A DNA stretch of 64,000 bases from Ophiodon elongatus (lineage: Eukaryota; Chordata; Actinopteri; Perciformes; Hexagrammidae), in NCBI GenBank assembly GCA_016806645.1, contig JACSYO010001692.1, positions 188,501 to 252,500 on the forward strand, in the 5' to 3' direction. Within the stretch, counting starts at the first letter, position 1, and the number at the start of each line of letters is the position of its first letter. Below are positions 13,501 through 24,853 of this stretch, piece after piece. The position numbers and the translations under genes were made by a program. The notes beneath the pieces were generated by a model. The model made no database searches, was not told the DNA's origin, and worked only from the letters and a program-made list of their open reading frames with translations.

Positions 13501-16500
13501 CCTTGAGGAGATGAGAGATGAAAAACTGGCATCACTGGTCACCATGACTCAAGCTTTGTGCCGTGGTTACGTCATGAGAAAGGAGTTTGTGAAGATGACT
13601 GAGAGGAGGCATGTTGAAAACAGCTCATTCTGAATGATGGTATGAAAAATCTGAAACAACATTGTCCCTAACAGCTACTTCTTGTCTGCAGGGAAGCCAT
13701 CTATAGCATCCAGTACAACATCCGCTCATTCATGAATGTGAAACACTGGCCATGGATGAAGGTGTACTACAAGATCAAGCCTCTGCTGAAGAGTGCTGAA
13801 ACTGAGAAGGAGCTGGCAAACATGAAGGATAACTATGACAAGATGAAAACTGACTTGGCTGCTGCTTTGGCCAAGAAGAAGGAACTGGAGGAGAAGATGG
13901 TGTCCCTTCTGCAGGAGAAGAATGATCTGCAGCTGCAAGTAGCATCTGTGAGTACACATCAACAGACAGTTGTGCTTTTTTTATGTTGTTCATTGTTGGT
14001 GTGCTAATGTCTATTTGCATTAAATGAACTAGGAATCAGAGAATCTGTCAGATGTTGAGGAGAGATGTGAGGGTCTTATCAAGAGCAAGATTCAGATGGA
14101 GGCCAAACTCAAAGAGACAACTGAGAGACTGGAGGATGAAGAGGAAATCAATGCTGAGCTCACTGCCAAAAAGAGAAAGCTGGAGGATGAATGCTCTGAG
14201 CTCAAGAAGGATATTGATGACCTGGAGCTTACCTTGGCCAAAGTGGAGAAGGAGAAACATGCCACTGAGAATAAGGTTTGTAAATTATAATCTGTCCAGC
14301 AAATTAAGTAAAATTATCACGATGAGAGCTTATTGACGAGATCTTTCTTGCACATTTAGGTCAAGAATTTGACCGAGGAGATGGCCTCCCAGGATGAGAG
14401 CATTGCTAAGTTGACCAAGGAAAAGAAAGCCCTTCAGGAGGCTCATCAGCAGACTCTTGATGACCTGCAGGCTGAGGAAGACAAAGTCAACACTCTGACC
14501 AAGGCCAAGACCAAGCTTGAGCAGCAAGTGGATGATGTAAGTTTACCAAGACACTTGGATTGGAAAAGCAAGATTGTTCTTGAACGTGATGATTAAAAAC
14601 CTATTTTATTTGTTCAGCTTGAAGGTTCTCTGGAGCAGGAAAAGAAGTTGCGTATGGACCTTGAGAGAGCCAAGAGAAAGCTGGAGGGTGATCTGAAACT
14701 GGCCCAGGAAACCATTATGGATCTTGAGAATGACAAGCAGCAGTCTGATGAGAAAATTAAAAAGTAAAAGTTTTTTGAATTTCTACAACAACCATTCTTT
14801 TGAAAATGATGGTCAACTGCATGAACTAAATGTACTTTATCTATAATTCTTACAGGAAGGACTTTGAATGCAGTCAGCTCCTGAGCAAGATTGAAGATGA
14901 GCAGTCAATGGGTGCTCAGCTTCAGAAGAAGATCAAGGAGCTTCAGGTGACATATTGTGTGACACAAAACATTACTGCACCCATTTCCTATTGTGTATCA
15001 AAAGTGAAAGTTTACTGAAAGAAATCACACCTACATTCAACAGGCCCGCATTGAGGAACTGGAGGAAGAGATTGAGGCTGAGCGTGCTGCTCGTGCCAAG
15101 GTGGAGAAGCAGAGAGCTGACCTCTCAAGGGAACTTGAGGAGATCAGTGAGAGGCTGGAGGAGGCTGGTGGTGCCACTTCTGCTCAGATTGAGATGAACA
15201 AGAAGCGTGAGGCTGAATTCCAGAAGCTCCGTCGTGACCTCGAGGAGTCCACTCTGCAGCATGAAGCCACTGCTGCTGCTCTTCGCAAGAAGCAGGCTGA
15301 CAGTGTTGCTGAGCTGGGAGAGCAGATTGACAACCTCCAGCGCGTTAAGCAGAAGCTTGAGAAGGAAAAGAGTGAATACAAGATGGAGATCGATGACCTC
15401 TCCAGCAACATGGAGAATGTTGCTAAAGCAAAGGTACACAATGCATTACATGCTAATTTATTACCCTAATGAATGTAACTAATAATACATTTAATATTAT
15501 GAATGAAATATGACCACTGATCTCATCTCTCTTTTCCTCTTCAGGGAAATCTTGAAAAGATGTGCCGTACTCTTGAGGACCAATTTAGTGAACTGAAGAC
15601 CAAGAATGATGAAAATGTTCGTCAGATCAATGACACAAGTGCACAGAAAGCACGTCTCCTGACAGAAAATGGTATCTACAATTTATCATTGAATGATCTG
15701 TTGTGCATGTTATTGGGAAACGTAACATGAACTAATGTATCATGACATCTTTCACACAAGGTGAGTTCAGTCGTCAAGTTGAAGAGAAAGAAGCCCTTGT
15801 TTCCCAGCTGACCAGAGGCAAACAGGCCTTCACACAGCAGATTGAGGAGCTGAAGCGACAGGTTGAAGAGGAGGTTAAGGTAAGAAACCATTTAATAAAT
15901 GTGTATTGGTATTATTCGTTTTGAACTTTAGAAATGTTGTAAATTCCTGAATCATTTTTATAACAGGCCAAGAATGCTCTTGCCCATGGACTGCAATCAG
16001 CTCGCCATGACTGTGATCTGCTGAGGGAGCAGTTTGAGGAGGAGCAGGAGGCCAAGGCTGAGCTGCAGCGTGGAATGTCCAAGGCCAACAGTGAGGTGGC
16101 TCAGTGGAGATCTAAGTATGAAACTGATGCTATTCAGCGCACTGAGGAACTTGAGGAATCCAAGTGAGTAACGTTCAAACAATTAAATGGCCAGTTCATA
16201 AGTGTAGTGAACTGTGAAGTGTAATTTTTAGACATGCAAAAATATCTGGAAAAAGTTTTTGTAACTATTTGTATTTCAATGAGCGACAAATTCTTCAAAC
16301 AGGAAAAAACTGGCCCAGCGCCTTCAGGAGGCTGAGGAACAGATTGAGGCAGTGAATTCCAAGTGTGCTTCTCTTGAGAAAACCAAACAGAGACTCCAGA
16401 GTGAGGTGGAGGACCTCATGATTGATGTGGAGAGGGCCAACAGCCTGGCTGCCAACCTTGACAAGAAGCAGAGGAACTTTGACAAGGTAGCATTGTTTAC

Positions 16501-19378
16501 TCTGTGTGGCCGAGCCATACAAACAATTGCGTAGCTATTTGTCTTTATAGTGCGACACAACCAATTGAACTGTAGTCATTGTCTTATTCAGGTGTTGGCA
16601 GAGTGGAAACAGAAGTATGAGGAGGGTCAGGCTGAGCTTGAGGGAGCACAGAAAGAGGCACGTTCTCTCAGCACTGAGCTGTTCAAGATGAAGAACTCTT
16701 ATGAGGAAGCTCTTGATCACCTGGAGACCATGAAGCGTGAAAACAAGAACCTGCAACGTGAGTTATACATAACTTAAAAGTTACATTGTATTCAACACAT
16801 GTGTATGTGATACACTAACGTTTTGACTTTTTAAAGCTTAACAATACAAAACAAATGTATCTGTCTGCAGAGGAGATCTCAGATCTGACTGAACAGATTG
16901 GTGAGACTGGCAAGAGCATCCATGAGCTGGAGAAGTCCAAGAAGCAGGTGGAGACAGAGAAGTGTGAGATCCAGACAGCTCTGGAAGAGGCTGAGGTAAA
17001 AAACATTTCAAAAGAAATCTTCTGAAATTCTACATCATGTGGAAAACTTTAAAAGGTTTAAAGGCAGTGATAAATATTTAATTCTTTCATATCATCAGGG
17101 AACTCTGGAACATGAGGAGTCTAAGATCCTGCGTGTCCAGCTGGAGCTCAACCAGATTAAGGGTGAGGTGGATAGGAAGCTGGCAGAGAAAGATGAGGAG
17201 ATGGAGCAGATCAAGAGAAACAGCCAGAGAGTGACTGACTCCATGCAGAGCACTCTAGACTCTGAGGTCAGGAGCAGGAACGATGCCCTGAGAATCAAGA
17301 AGAAGATGGAGGGAGATCTGAATGAGATGGAGGTTCAGCTGAGCCACGCCAATCGCCAGGCTGCTGAGTCCCAGAAGCAGCTGAGGAATGTGCAGGCACA
17401 GCTAAAGGTATTGTAAGACACAGAGTTGTTCCACAGACTATAAGCAGTACAGGGACATTTTGGCATTCATGGGAATATTTTCATGATATTTTTTCACTAG
17501 GATGCACAACTGCACCTTGATGATGCTCTCAGAGCCCAGGAAGACTTCAAAGAACAAGCTGCCATGGTGGATCGCAGAAACGGTCTCATGATGGCTGAAA
17601 TTGAGGAACTTAGAGCTGCTCTGGAGCAGACAGAGAGATGCCGCAAAACCGCGGAGCAGGAGCTGGTGGACGCCAGTGAGCGTGTTGGACTTCTGCACTC
17701 TCAGGTGAACAAGCTCCTTTAATTTCGTCAATAATTCAAATGTCTAATGAGATTTACAATAACGTAAAAATTAGGCATATGATGACTTACGTGAGAACAT
17801 CATTTTATCTTTTAGAACACAAGCCTTCTGAACACCAAGAAGAAGCTTGAGGCTGACCTGGTCCAGGTCCAGGGTGAAGTGGATGACACTGTTCAGGAAG
17901 CAAGGAATGCAGAGGAGAAGGCCAAGAAGGCCATCACTGATGTAGGTTTAACATTTGTTTGTTCTTACTTTTACTCCAACGTGTGTTTTGATATAGCTAA
18001 ATAACATGTTATGCTGTCTCCTCTAGGCTGCTATGATGGCTGAGGAGCTGAAGAAGGAGCAGGACACTAGCTCTCACCTGGAGAGGATGAAGAAGAACCT
18101 GGAGGTCGCTGTCAAGGACCTGCAGCATCGTCTGGATGAGGCTGAGAACCTGGCCATGAAGGGTGGCAAGAAGCAGCTCCAGAAACTTGAGTCTAGGGTA
18201 AGAAAGTCATGTTAAGATTTGTACAGCTGAAGGAAGACTTTGTAACAATATGGATACTTATTTATTTTCTTATTGTTTTTTGAAGGTGCGTGAGTTGGAG
18301 ACAGAGGTTGAGGCTGAACAGAGACGTGGAGTAGATGCTGTTAAGGGTGTCCGCAAATATGAGAGGAGAGTGAAGGAGCTCACCTATCAGGTACAGTCAC
18401 TTTGATAGTCAAAATGCACAGGACAAAATTATCCAATATACTTACCATTCAAAAATATTTAAACTTGCACATCTATATTGTCTATTACAGACTGAAGAGG
18501 ACAAGAAAAATGTATCCAGGCTGCAGGATCTGGTTGACAAATTGCAGCTCAAGGTGAAAGCCTACAAGAGGCAGTCTGAGGAAGCGGTAAGGACAAAACA
18601 TTTATTTGTCAATACTGACAGGTAGATAATATGTCAGAATGATTTTGTACTAACATACCATGTTCTTTGCAGAGATCAATTTGTTAAAGTAAAAATAAAG
18701 TACATACATGTAAAGTAATTTTCTTATCCACTATCATTCTTGAGTCTAATAACATATACCAAATTTCAGTAATCTGATCCTAAAATAAGTGGTGGAGCGG
18801 TCAGAGAATACATTTTTTATGGTCACAAAAAAAAAAACATTTGTATGGTCGCATGTATTTGTTGTTACAATTTCATATAATTTAGAATAACTAAAACTGA
18901 TATATATATATATATAAATAATATTAAGCAAAATTGACATTGTAATAAGCAAATATTATATTGACATTGTAATAAGCAAATATTATACAAACATTATATA
19001 AACAGTAACATAAACAGTTATGTCATATTCATGTTGTACACATAAATATGGAATTTGTTCTGATTTTAAAGGTTTTCTATACCTTTAAACTATGTCTGTG
19101 TTATTCCAGGAGGAACAGGCCAATGCTCATCAGTCCAAGTGCAGGAAGGTCCAGCATGAGCTGGAGGAGGCTGAGGAGCGTGCTGACATTGCAGAGTCCC
19201 AGGTCAACAAGCTGAGAGCAAAGAGCCGTGACTCTGGCAAGGTAACTCTACAATTCTGTTCAATCAAATCAAATTTCATTTCATGTGACAGAACGCTACT
19301 GTGAGTTCATTTTGATTTAAATCAACCTAATCAAACTCTGTCTTTGTGTGTTCATAGGCAAAAGATGTTGCCGAGTAA
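8399..19378 (+). CDS. Fast skeletal-type myosin heavy chain, copy 2 (complete, 39 coding exons)
   Basis: Complete sarcomeric myosin II heavy chain: 5,799 coding bases, 1,932 aa. Exons: 8399-8605, 8681-8824, 8922-9078, 9172-9199, 9288-9387, 9480-9572, 9660-9723, 9805-9903, 9996-10099, 10203-10341, 10625-10743, 11218-11367, 11467-11637, 11728-12028, 12162-12232, 12333-12420, 12533-12650, 12736-12859, 13472-13608, 13692-13947, 14033-14275, 14360-14536, 14618-14763, 14856-14946, 15044-15433, 15545-15671, 15761-15879, 15967-16163, 16303-16486, 16592-16757, 16871-16995, 17099-17407, 17501-17704, 17816-17941, 18027-18197, 18286-18390, 18491-18586, 19110-19241, 19358-19378. Landmarks: P-loop GESGAGKT (180-187), switch I NDNSSRFGK (237-245), switch II DIAGFE (460-465), Lys/Gly-rich loop 2, SH helix IRICRKGFP, IQ region, head-rod proline at 835, then continuous heptad coiled coil. 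C-terminus GKAKDVAE. Exon lengths match the vertebrate skeletal pattern. All key ATPase motifs are intact, so it is predicted functional. Paralogue identity is not resolvable here. Confidence 0.97.
10476..10572 (+). repeat. Retroposon-like tail with (TATC)n microsatellite, intron 10 of copy 2
   Basis: The sequence cccttgcgggattaataaag is followed by about 16 TATC units. Such a tail followed by TATC repeats is, from memory, common in fish genomes at the 3' end of non-LTR retroposons. The same repeat, of the same length, is in copy 3 at 27,649-27,745. Confidence 0.75.
10960..11095 (+). repeat. Short interspersed repeat ending in TTGAATTGAA, intron 11 of copy 2
   Basis: Contains the phrases 'aaagccctctggggcaaatttgtgattttgggc' (read in two parts) and a terminal attgaattga. 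The same family recurs at about 59,103-59,217 and 60,700-60,950. It is an abundant fish dispersed repeat in my recollection; I do not assign it to a named family. An identical copy lies in intron 11 of copy 3 (28,133-28,268). Confidence 0.7.
13023..13420 (+). mobile_element. About 400-base insertion in intron 18 of copy 2, origin unknown
   Basis: Copy 1's intron 18 is 223 bases (743-965); copy 2's is 612 (12860-13471). The extra segment is bounded by the direct repeat 'aattt' on both sides. It contains a short open frame (13245-13451) with no recognised domain. It is present with the same length in copy 3 (30,196-30,593). It is probably a mobile-element fragment acquired before copies 2 and 3 became alike. 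Confidence 0.55.
18587..19109 (+). other. Enlarged intron 37 of copy 2 with A- and AT-rich repeats
   Basis: Intron 37 is 523 bases here against 122 in copy 1. It holds an A-run (about 18,826-18,838), an (AT)n tract (18,900-18,917) and a directly repeated 'tgacattgtaataagcaaatatta' near 18,935-18,985. The end of near-identity with copy 3 falls in this intron. Confidence 0.7.
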
Positions 19379-19438
19379 AGCAAGCTACCTGATCAGCGGT
19401 TTCTTATCATATAATATGATGTGAAATATGCTATCAAA

Positions 19439-19444
19439 AATAAA
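19439..19444 (+). terminator. Poly(A) signal AATAAA of myosin copy 2
   Basis: AATAAA 61 bases after the stop codon, followed by a T/G-rich element (gtctgcctgttttttc). Confidence 0.85.
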
Positions 19445-19479
19445 TGTTTTCGCTTTCACTCTTAAATTTGCTGTCTGCC

Positions 19480-20265
19480 TGTTTTTTCTATGGTATTGTT
19501 AAGATAAGTCCTAGACTGGGAAATTGGCTATCCAGAAATCCCATTTGTAATAAGAAGTAATATGATACCCGGCTGACCAGGCTTTATCAACAAGATTACA
19601 CAAATTTGGTTGTAATGGTTGGCCACAGAATTAAATATGTTGATATCCATTGTCATTTATGTATTAACTCTCTGGTACTGTAACAAACATTGAAGTCTGC
19701 CTTCAAGTGGCATATTTGACCCTTTATAATGTCAATGTTCAAACTAAGTCGAGAGGGTGCCTTTGCATGCCCTGATGCCATTTTGACCTGAACAACTTGA
19801 CAGAGAAAAAGCACTGGATGGATACATGGCTTAATTTGAGTTCTTGCGTGGTATTTTTTTGTAAACTAAATGATATTACTGTTCTCCAATGAAACATAAT
19901 TTCTGGTGCTAATATTGAAATTTCTTTCCAAATGTAGAAACATCTGTAGTTCATTAATTGAAAATGGGTCATCACCCCATCTACTGTTTTTAACTAGCCC
20001 TGGACCTATCAGCCAAGGCTGATATAGAGTCAACCGGGCGGACTTATTTATGCCATGGAATGTATCTAAAAATAGATCGTTAAAGCCCACTGAGCAACTC
20101 CTGCCTCACACATTCATAAAACTCCCCCTCTTATTAGGTGCTTTGCAATGGCCACTTGTGGTTGAATGTGGATGTTTAGAGGGTGGGATATGAGGCTGAT
20201 CCACGTGAGGATAAAGTAGGCAAGGCCAACTCTTTATGTCTATATTTAGGAATTAACGACAACTC
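19480..20265. promoter_or_regulatory. Conserved muscle-type regulatory block 3' of copy 2 (spacer A)
   Basis: This block is shared with spacer B (36,700-38,090) at clear but imperfect identity, although it is non-coding. It holds two perfect MEF2 consensus sites, CTAAAAATAG (20066-20075) and CTATATTTAG (20240-20249). It also holds an M-CAT-like GGAATG just 5' of the first site, and E-boxes CACTTG (near 20,152) and CACGTG (near 20,203). Clustering of MEF2, M-CAT and E-box sites is typical of striated-muscle enhancers and promoters. It may act as a 3' or distal enhancer, or be a relic promoter of a lost gene copy; this is inference. Confidence 0.5.
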
Positions 20266-20510
20266 CCAGTAATATTTAATCATGACCACAAGGAGAACTT
20301 AGTTTCTAGTTTCACCATTGATATTCAAACTGAGGCAGTTGTGGCTCAGTAGTGTCACCTGAGAAAATGTTTACCTGGTTGACAATAAAATTGTTTTGAT
20401 TTATGATAGTTACTGATTATTTTAACAGTAGCTACCTCGCCAGATAGCAATGGCATAAATATCCATTCATCCAAATAGGTGACAGCATTTATGTTGACAT
20501 ATCACCTCAG

Positions 20511-20560
20511 CTTTTGATGAAGATGATGATAATGATGAAGATGATGATAATGATGATGAG
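20511..20560. repeat. GAT-rich minisatellite
   Basis: Two imperfect copies of an 18-base unit made of GATGAAGATGATGATAAT, followed by GATGATGAG. It is a simple repeat with no gene context. Confidence 0.8.
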
Positions 20561-21120
20561 TCAAATGAGACGAGTGCACTGAGTTTTCTGATTGCCAAAG
20601 TTACATTCACATAGCAATGTTAAACTCGACTCAATATTTTACCCTCATTGTGATTACCTCATAAGTAATGTTTGCTGGATCTTTCACTAAATTCAAAAAC
20701 TTTGTGTTAAAGCATAAGTAAGCATTTGTGCTTAGCTGTGTCAATAAACACATGTTTTTACCCTTTAAGCTAGCTACTAACTTAACCTAGCTAGCTATTA
20801 ACGAAAATATTAGAAACATACTTAGCTAACACTATTTAACAAGTTATGTTATGTTAACAGCTAGAAAATTTTGTAAATACATGTAATTAAAATGTTAGCT
20901 TTTAAATGGTCAAAAGAAAAAATAACAACACTGGCATTAATTAAATAGATAAATTAGCAAGCAACTTACAAACTTGACAGCACTTTTATTGCTGAGTTTA
21001 ATGTTAATGTTACCCTCATCATCAAAGAAAAGATTGGAACGTTCTCTACCAGTTTCGCGTGTGATGTTCAAACTGGCACGCGACGCACCATAATTGATGA
21101 CGCACCATAACTGATGACAA

Positions 21121-21599
21121 TGTCACAGTTCAACTTCCCTTCTCTCCTGCCACTCTAGCTCTCACTCACCTAATCAGCTCATTCAGTGCACCTGTTTGTC
21201 ACACTCACCTCTTCAGCTCAATCACTCACACCTGCCTACTCTGCTGCACCTACTCCCTTCTGTATATAAGCCCCAGCTTCACACACACACTGACTGCCAG
21301 ATCGTTCTCCGCAGCATGCCAGACTTTCCCACACTTACCCTTCGACTGCTTTCCTGCTGCCCACCCTGCCTGTTAGGATTTCCCCGCCTTGCCTCTGCCC
21401 CGGTAAACCACCATAGCCTTCTGTCCCCGACCACGAGATTAGCCTCAGCTCCCTCCATTCTCTGTCTGCCTTTTCCCCTGATGGCTTGACGTTTCCCCGG
21501 GCGGCCCTCTCTACGTGTGTGTCTCTGTTCGGAATAAAGCCTTGCTCAACGATTCTGTGTCCGTCATACTGCGTCTGGGTCCTAACCACACCCGTTACA
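21121..21599 (+). mobile_element. 5' LTR of Ty3/Gypsy element A
   Basis: The segment begins TGTCAC and ends GTTACA (TG...CA). It has a TATATAAG box near 21,263 and an AATAAAG signal near 21,533, and is followed directly by the internal start 'tacgatctgg'. Its 3' half matches the terminal repeat at 41,493-41,827. The left flank contains a repeated 'gacgcaccataa' motif, and a similar 'gcacaataactgatg' follows the 3' LTR of element B. Confidence 0.8.
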
Positions 21600-23035
21600 G
21601 TACGATCTGGCCTTAACATGGACTCACAGACGACACCCCATCTTAGGCCTGGTTCGTGATGATTGAAGAAGCGACACGAGAACTGAATTGTCGCCGAGGT
21701 ACGCCAGACTCTGGTGAACCAGGACCAGGTTATGACCGCATTGATCCACCAGGTGCAACAACTCACAGCAGCCATAAACCGGACCAACACGGCAACACCG
21801 CCACCTCCTCCAGTCCAATGCGGGCACGAACCAGCATGTGCCACGCCAGTCTCGGAGCCACGGGTTGGCGAGCTGGAACATTACACTGGGGAACCTAGGG
21901 TTGCAACGTATTCCTAACAAACTGTCCCATCCTGTTTGCGTTGCAGCCCCATACCTTCTCTTCTGAGGATGCCAGAGTAGCATTTACTAGGCGAGATGAA
22001 GCTTCCTGAAGCATTGAAGCTTTCCATCCAATTGGTTCACTCATGGGCCGAAGCTTCATGGTGCTTAATTTGCTCTACTGTGCTATCAAGTGGACAATAA
22101 ATGTAAAACAGGCAGATTGGTTATAATGACACCATGGTTTTGGTGTGAAGCTTTGAATTGAATAAATTAATGAATAATGTTTGTAATGCCAATACATAAA
22201 TTATGAACTTATTAATATGGTGTCTGTCTTTATGATACAATGGCGGGGTCAAAAGGAAAGTGGAAACAAATTGAGGAGAGGGTTATGTCACTAGGGACTA
22301 TATTTTATTCATTTTTATTTAAAAATAACTTTTACACAGTGCTGGGCTTCAGGTGGTTTCTTTTTTTCAGACAATTTCCATCGCAAAAAAAGAAGCTTGA
22401 ATATATTACAAACAAATGCGCAATAAAGTAACAAAATGTGAGGGGGGATCCATTGCGTTTCGCTGCCCCTTATATTTTTCCAATCACACGCCAAACCCGC
22501 GAACAATTTTCTTGATCAGTCACGTGGTACGCCGGCTCACGAGGCTTCGAACGTCATCAACACAAGCCTCGATACACCCTTCACAAAGATCTTCCTGGAT
22601 TACTTGACACTTCGAAACCTCGACACGAAAGGACACATCACTAGCACCACCTGACGGGGAGAGCTCGCCTTTGGGGAACGGCGGAATGGGATCGCCGTAC
22701 CCCTGCCTCTGCTTCCTTCCGGTCCTTCTCCGACGAGCTGCGCAAGGTCTTTGGGGTAGTGTCCATGTGACCGGACGCCACAGGCGGGCTGATGGGACTT
22801 CGGCAGGGCCACCAACCCGTCACACACTATGCTATTGAGATCCAGACCAAGGCACGATTAAATTTGTGGAAAAGGGACACCCAGTGTAACGCATATTTGT
22901 TCAGCCTAGTGGAGTACGTCAAAGACGAACTAGTCTCGTTTCAGTTACCCACATCCCTGCACAGGCTTATCGAAGTAACCACCAGATTGGATCGTCGCAT
23001 CCAGGCCAGGCAGCTGGCAAAGCGCCAGGAACAGC
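21600..23035 (+). pseudogene. Gypsy element A: broken gag
   Basis: Remains of a retrotransposon gag. The first ATG (21618) soon meets a stop. Recognisable gag stretches continue in other frames at about 21,714-21,990 (…IHQVQQLTAAINRT…, then FALQPHTFSSEDARVAF) and 22,655-23,030 (…GTAEWDRRTP…, …LHRLIEVTTRLDRRIQAR). Two kinds of damage are visible: point or frame lesions, and a roughly 660-base insertion at 21,990-22,650. Protease and reverse transcriptase are missing. The sequence jumps from gag to the end of RNase H near 23,080. Confidence 0.75.
21990..22650. mobile_element. Insertion inside Gypsy gag, possible hAT-like MITE
   Basis: AT-rich DNA interrupts gag, which resumes at about 22,655. 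It contains repeated GAAGCTTC-type motifs near the left end and TTCGAA/CTTCGAAACCTCG motifs near the right end. CTAG occurs at both edges, but exact target duplications and terminal repeats are not certain. No transposase frame is visible. Confidence 0.45.
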
Positions 23036-23079
23036 CCAGCCGAAGCCAACCTTTTCGCTGCACTCGTCCAGCAACCCAG

Positions 23080-24765
23080 GATTTCCCGCCAGGTGGTCTC
23101 TATCTTCACACGGTTCCACTTCACTCTCTCCTATCGCCCTGGGTCCCGCAATGTCAAACCTGATGCCCTTTCCCGTCAGTTCCAGAGGGAGGAGGAACCT
23201 TCCTCTTCCATCCTTCCTGACTCCTGCCAAGTCGCTGTCCACCTGGGAGATTGAGGAATCGGTGAGGGCCGCGACTGAAGGTCAAGCCAGTCCCAGCGTG
23301 TGTCCTCCTAACTGCTTGTTCGTCCCTCAAGCACTCGGATCCGACATCCTCCAGTGGGCTCACTCCTCCAAACTTACCTGCCACCCGCTTCTGGTGGGCT
23401 TCGCTTAACGAGGACACCAGGAAGTTAATCAACGCCTACCCGGTCTGCAATCAAGACACGCCTTCTCACCAGTCCCCGGCTGACCTCCTAAAGCACCTCC
23501 GCGTGCCTCATCGTCCGTGGTCCCACATCTCCCTGGACTTTGTCACGGGGCTACCCCTATCTGAGGGCCACACCGCCATCCTGACAGTGGTCAACAGGTT
23601 TAGCAAGCTGGCCCATTTTATTCCTCTGCCCAAACTCCTGTCTGCTAAAGAAACGGCAGAGCTCACCTCCCTGCACATCTACCTTCAACGTAGTCTCCGA
23701 CCGAGGTCCTCAGTTCATCGCCGCCTTTTGGTGGAAATTCTGCGCGCTGCTTGTTGCCAGTGTCAGTCTGACCTCTGGTTTCCACCCCCAATCCAACGGT
23801 CAGACGGAGAGGAAGAACCAGGAGATGGAAACGGCTGTAGTGGCTGAATTTCTTCCGTTTATTGCGTATTCTGCTCAATGATAGCTAACTTCCTTAAAAC
23901 CTAATTCTGTATAAACTTAATAGCTATTTCCTATCTGACTGCTAGTGAGGCGCCACGATAACTCACTTACGGGACCTCAGTAATTGACCACCCAGAGAAT
24001 ACCAGAGAGATTGGATCAAAGTTCAATTCACGTAGATTTATTTGCAATGCACAGATTACAAATAACTCGAGTTGGAGTTCGGAGGTACAACTCACGAACA
24101 TTCAGATTGACATAGTACTTATAATGCAAAATTCTGATTCAGGTGCAGCCCCCGGTCCCACCCCTCAACCCCGCCCCTGCGGCCATTTTGACCTCGTATC
24201 AGGTGACCTCATACCTCACGCACACCATGCTACCCAGTTGACGCCGTCTCAATACAGAAACTGATTATTTCGCCGTCTGCCTCCCATGTTTACTTTCCCG
24301 CACCACAATATTCCCCTGCTACCCGCCATAATATCCACAACAGCTGAGCCTAAGGCGTCAGCTCATCGTGACCTTGTCGTCTTCTGCCTTCACTGGGTCC
24401 TCTTCTCTGTACCTTATCTCCTGAGTCTGTCCTGAGTCTTTGTTCCCCACGTTGAAGAAGGAGGTTTCCTGCCCTTCCGTCCAGACCTTCACCTGGACAA
24501 GGGCCCGAGCAACCCTGCTCCAGTCGGCCAACCGCTAAGCAACAGCGGCTAACTGACGCCGCACCCCGGCCCCAATCTACCAGGTGGGTCAGACGGTGTG
24601 GTTGTCGACCTGGGTCCTAACTCTGCAGGTAGAGTCCAAGAAGCTTTGCCCTGGGTTCATCGGGCCCTTCGAGATCGAGAGGATCATCAACCCAGCGGCA
24701 GTAAGGCTCAAGCTCCCCAGATCCATGCACATCCATCCCACATTCCACGTATCCAGGGTCAGGGT
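23080..24765 (+). pseudogene. Gypsy element A: broken pol (RNase H end and integrase)
   Basis: The stretch starts with the RNase H tail (SYRPGSRNVKPDALSRQF), followed by the integrase linker and core. The core has the first catalytic-type Asp in ISLDFVTGLP and the substrate segment LAHFIPLPKL, with frameshifts afterwards. It is interrupted by an inserted segment from 23,836, resumes at about 24,440, and stops in the integrase C-terminal region (FIGPFEIERIINPAAVRLKLP) at about 24,765. There it abuts the upstream flank of myosin copy 3. The chromodomain and 3' LTR seen in element B are absent, which marks a duplication breakpoint. Confidence 0.75.
23836..24342. mobile_element. Solo-LTR-like insertion in Gypsy element A pol
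   Basis: Segment of about 507 bases beginning TGTAGTGG and ending CCACAACA, with GCTG at both borders (23834-23837 and 24343-24346), breaking the integrase sequence. TG...CA ends and a short flanking repeat suggest a solo LTR. No coding capacity is seen. A further 95 bases up to about 24,437 are also foreign to pol. Confidence 0.4.
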
Positions 24766-24853
24766 ATTTTTACATTTGTTTACCTTCTTTCATGTGAAGA
24801 GGGTCTTCAAGAGCCTAAAATAAACTTCTGTTGAAGTAATGATGAAGCAAAAA

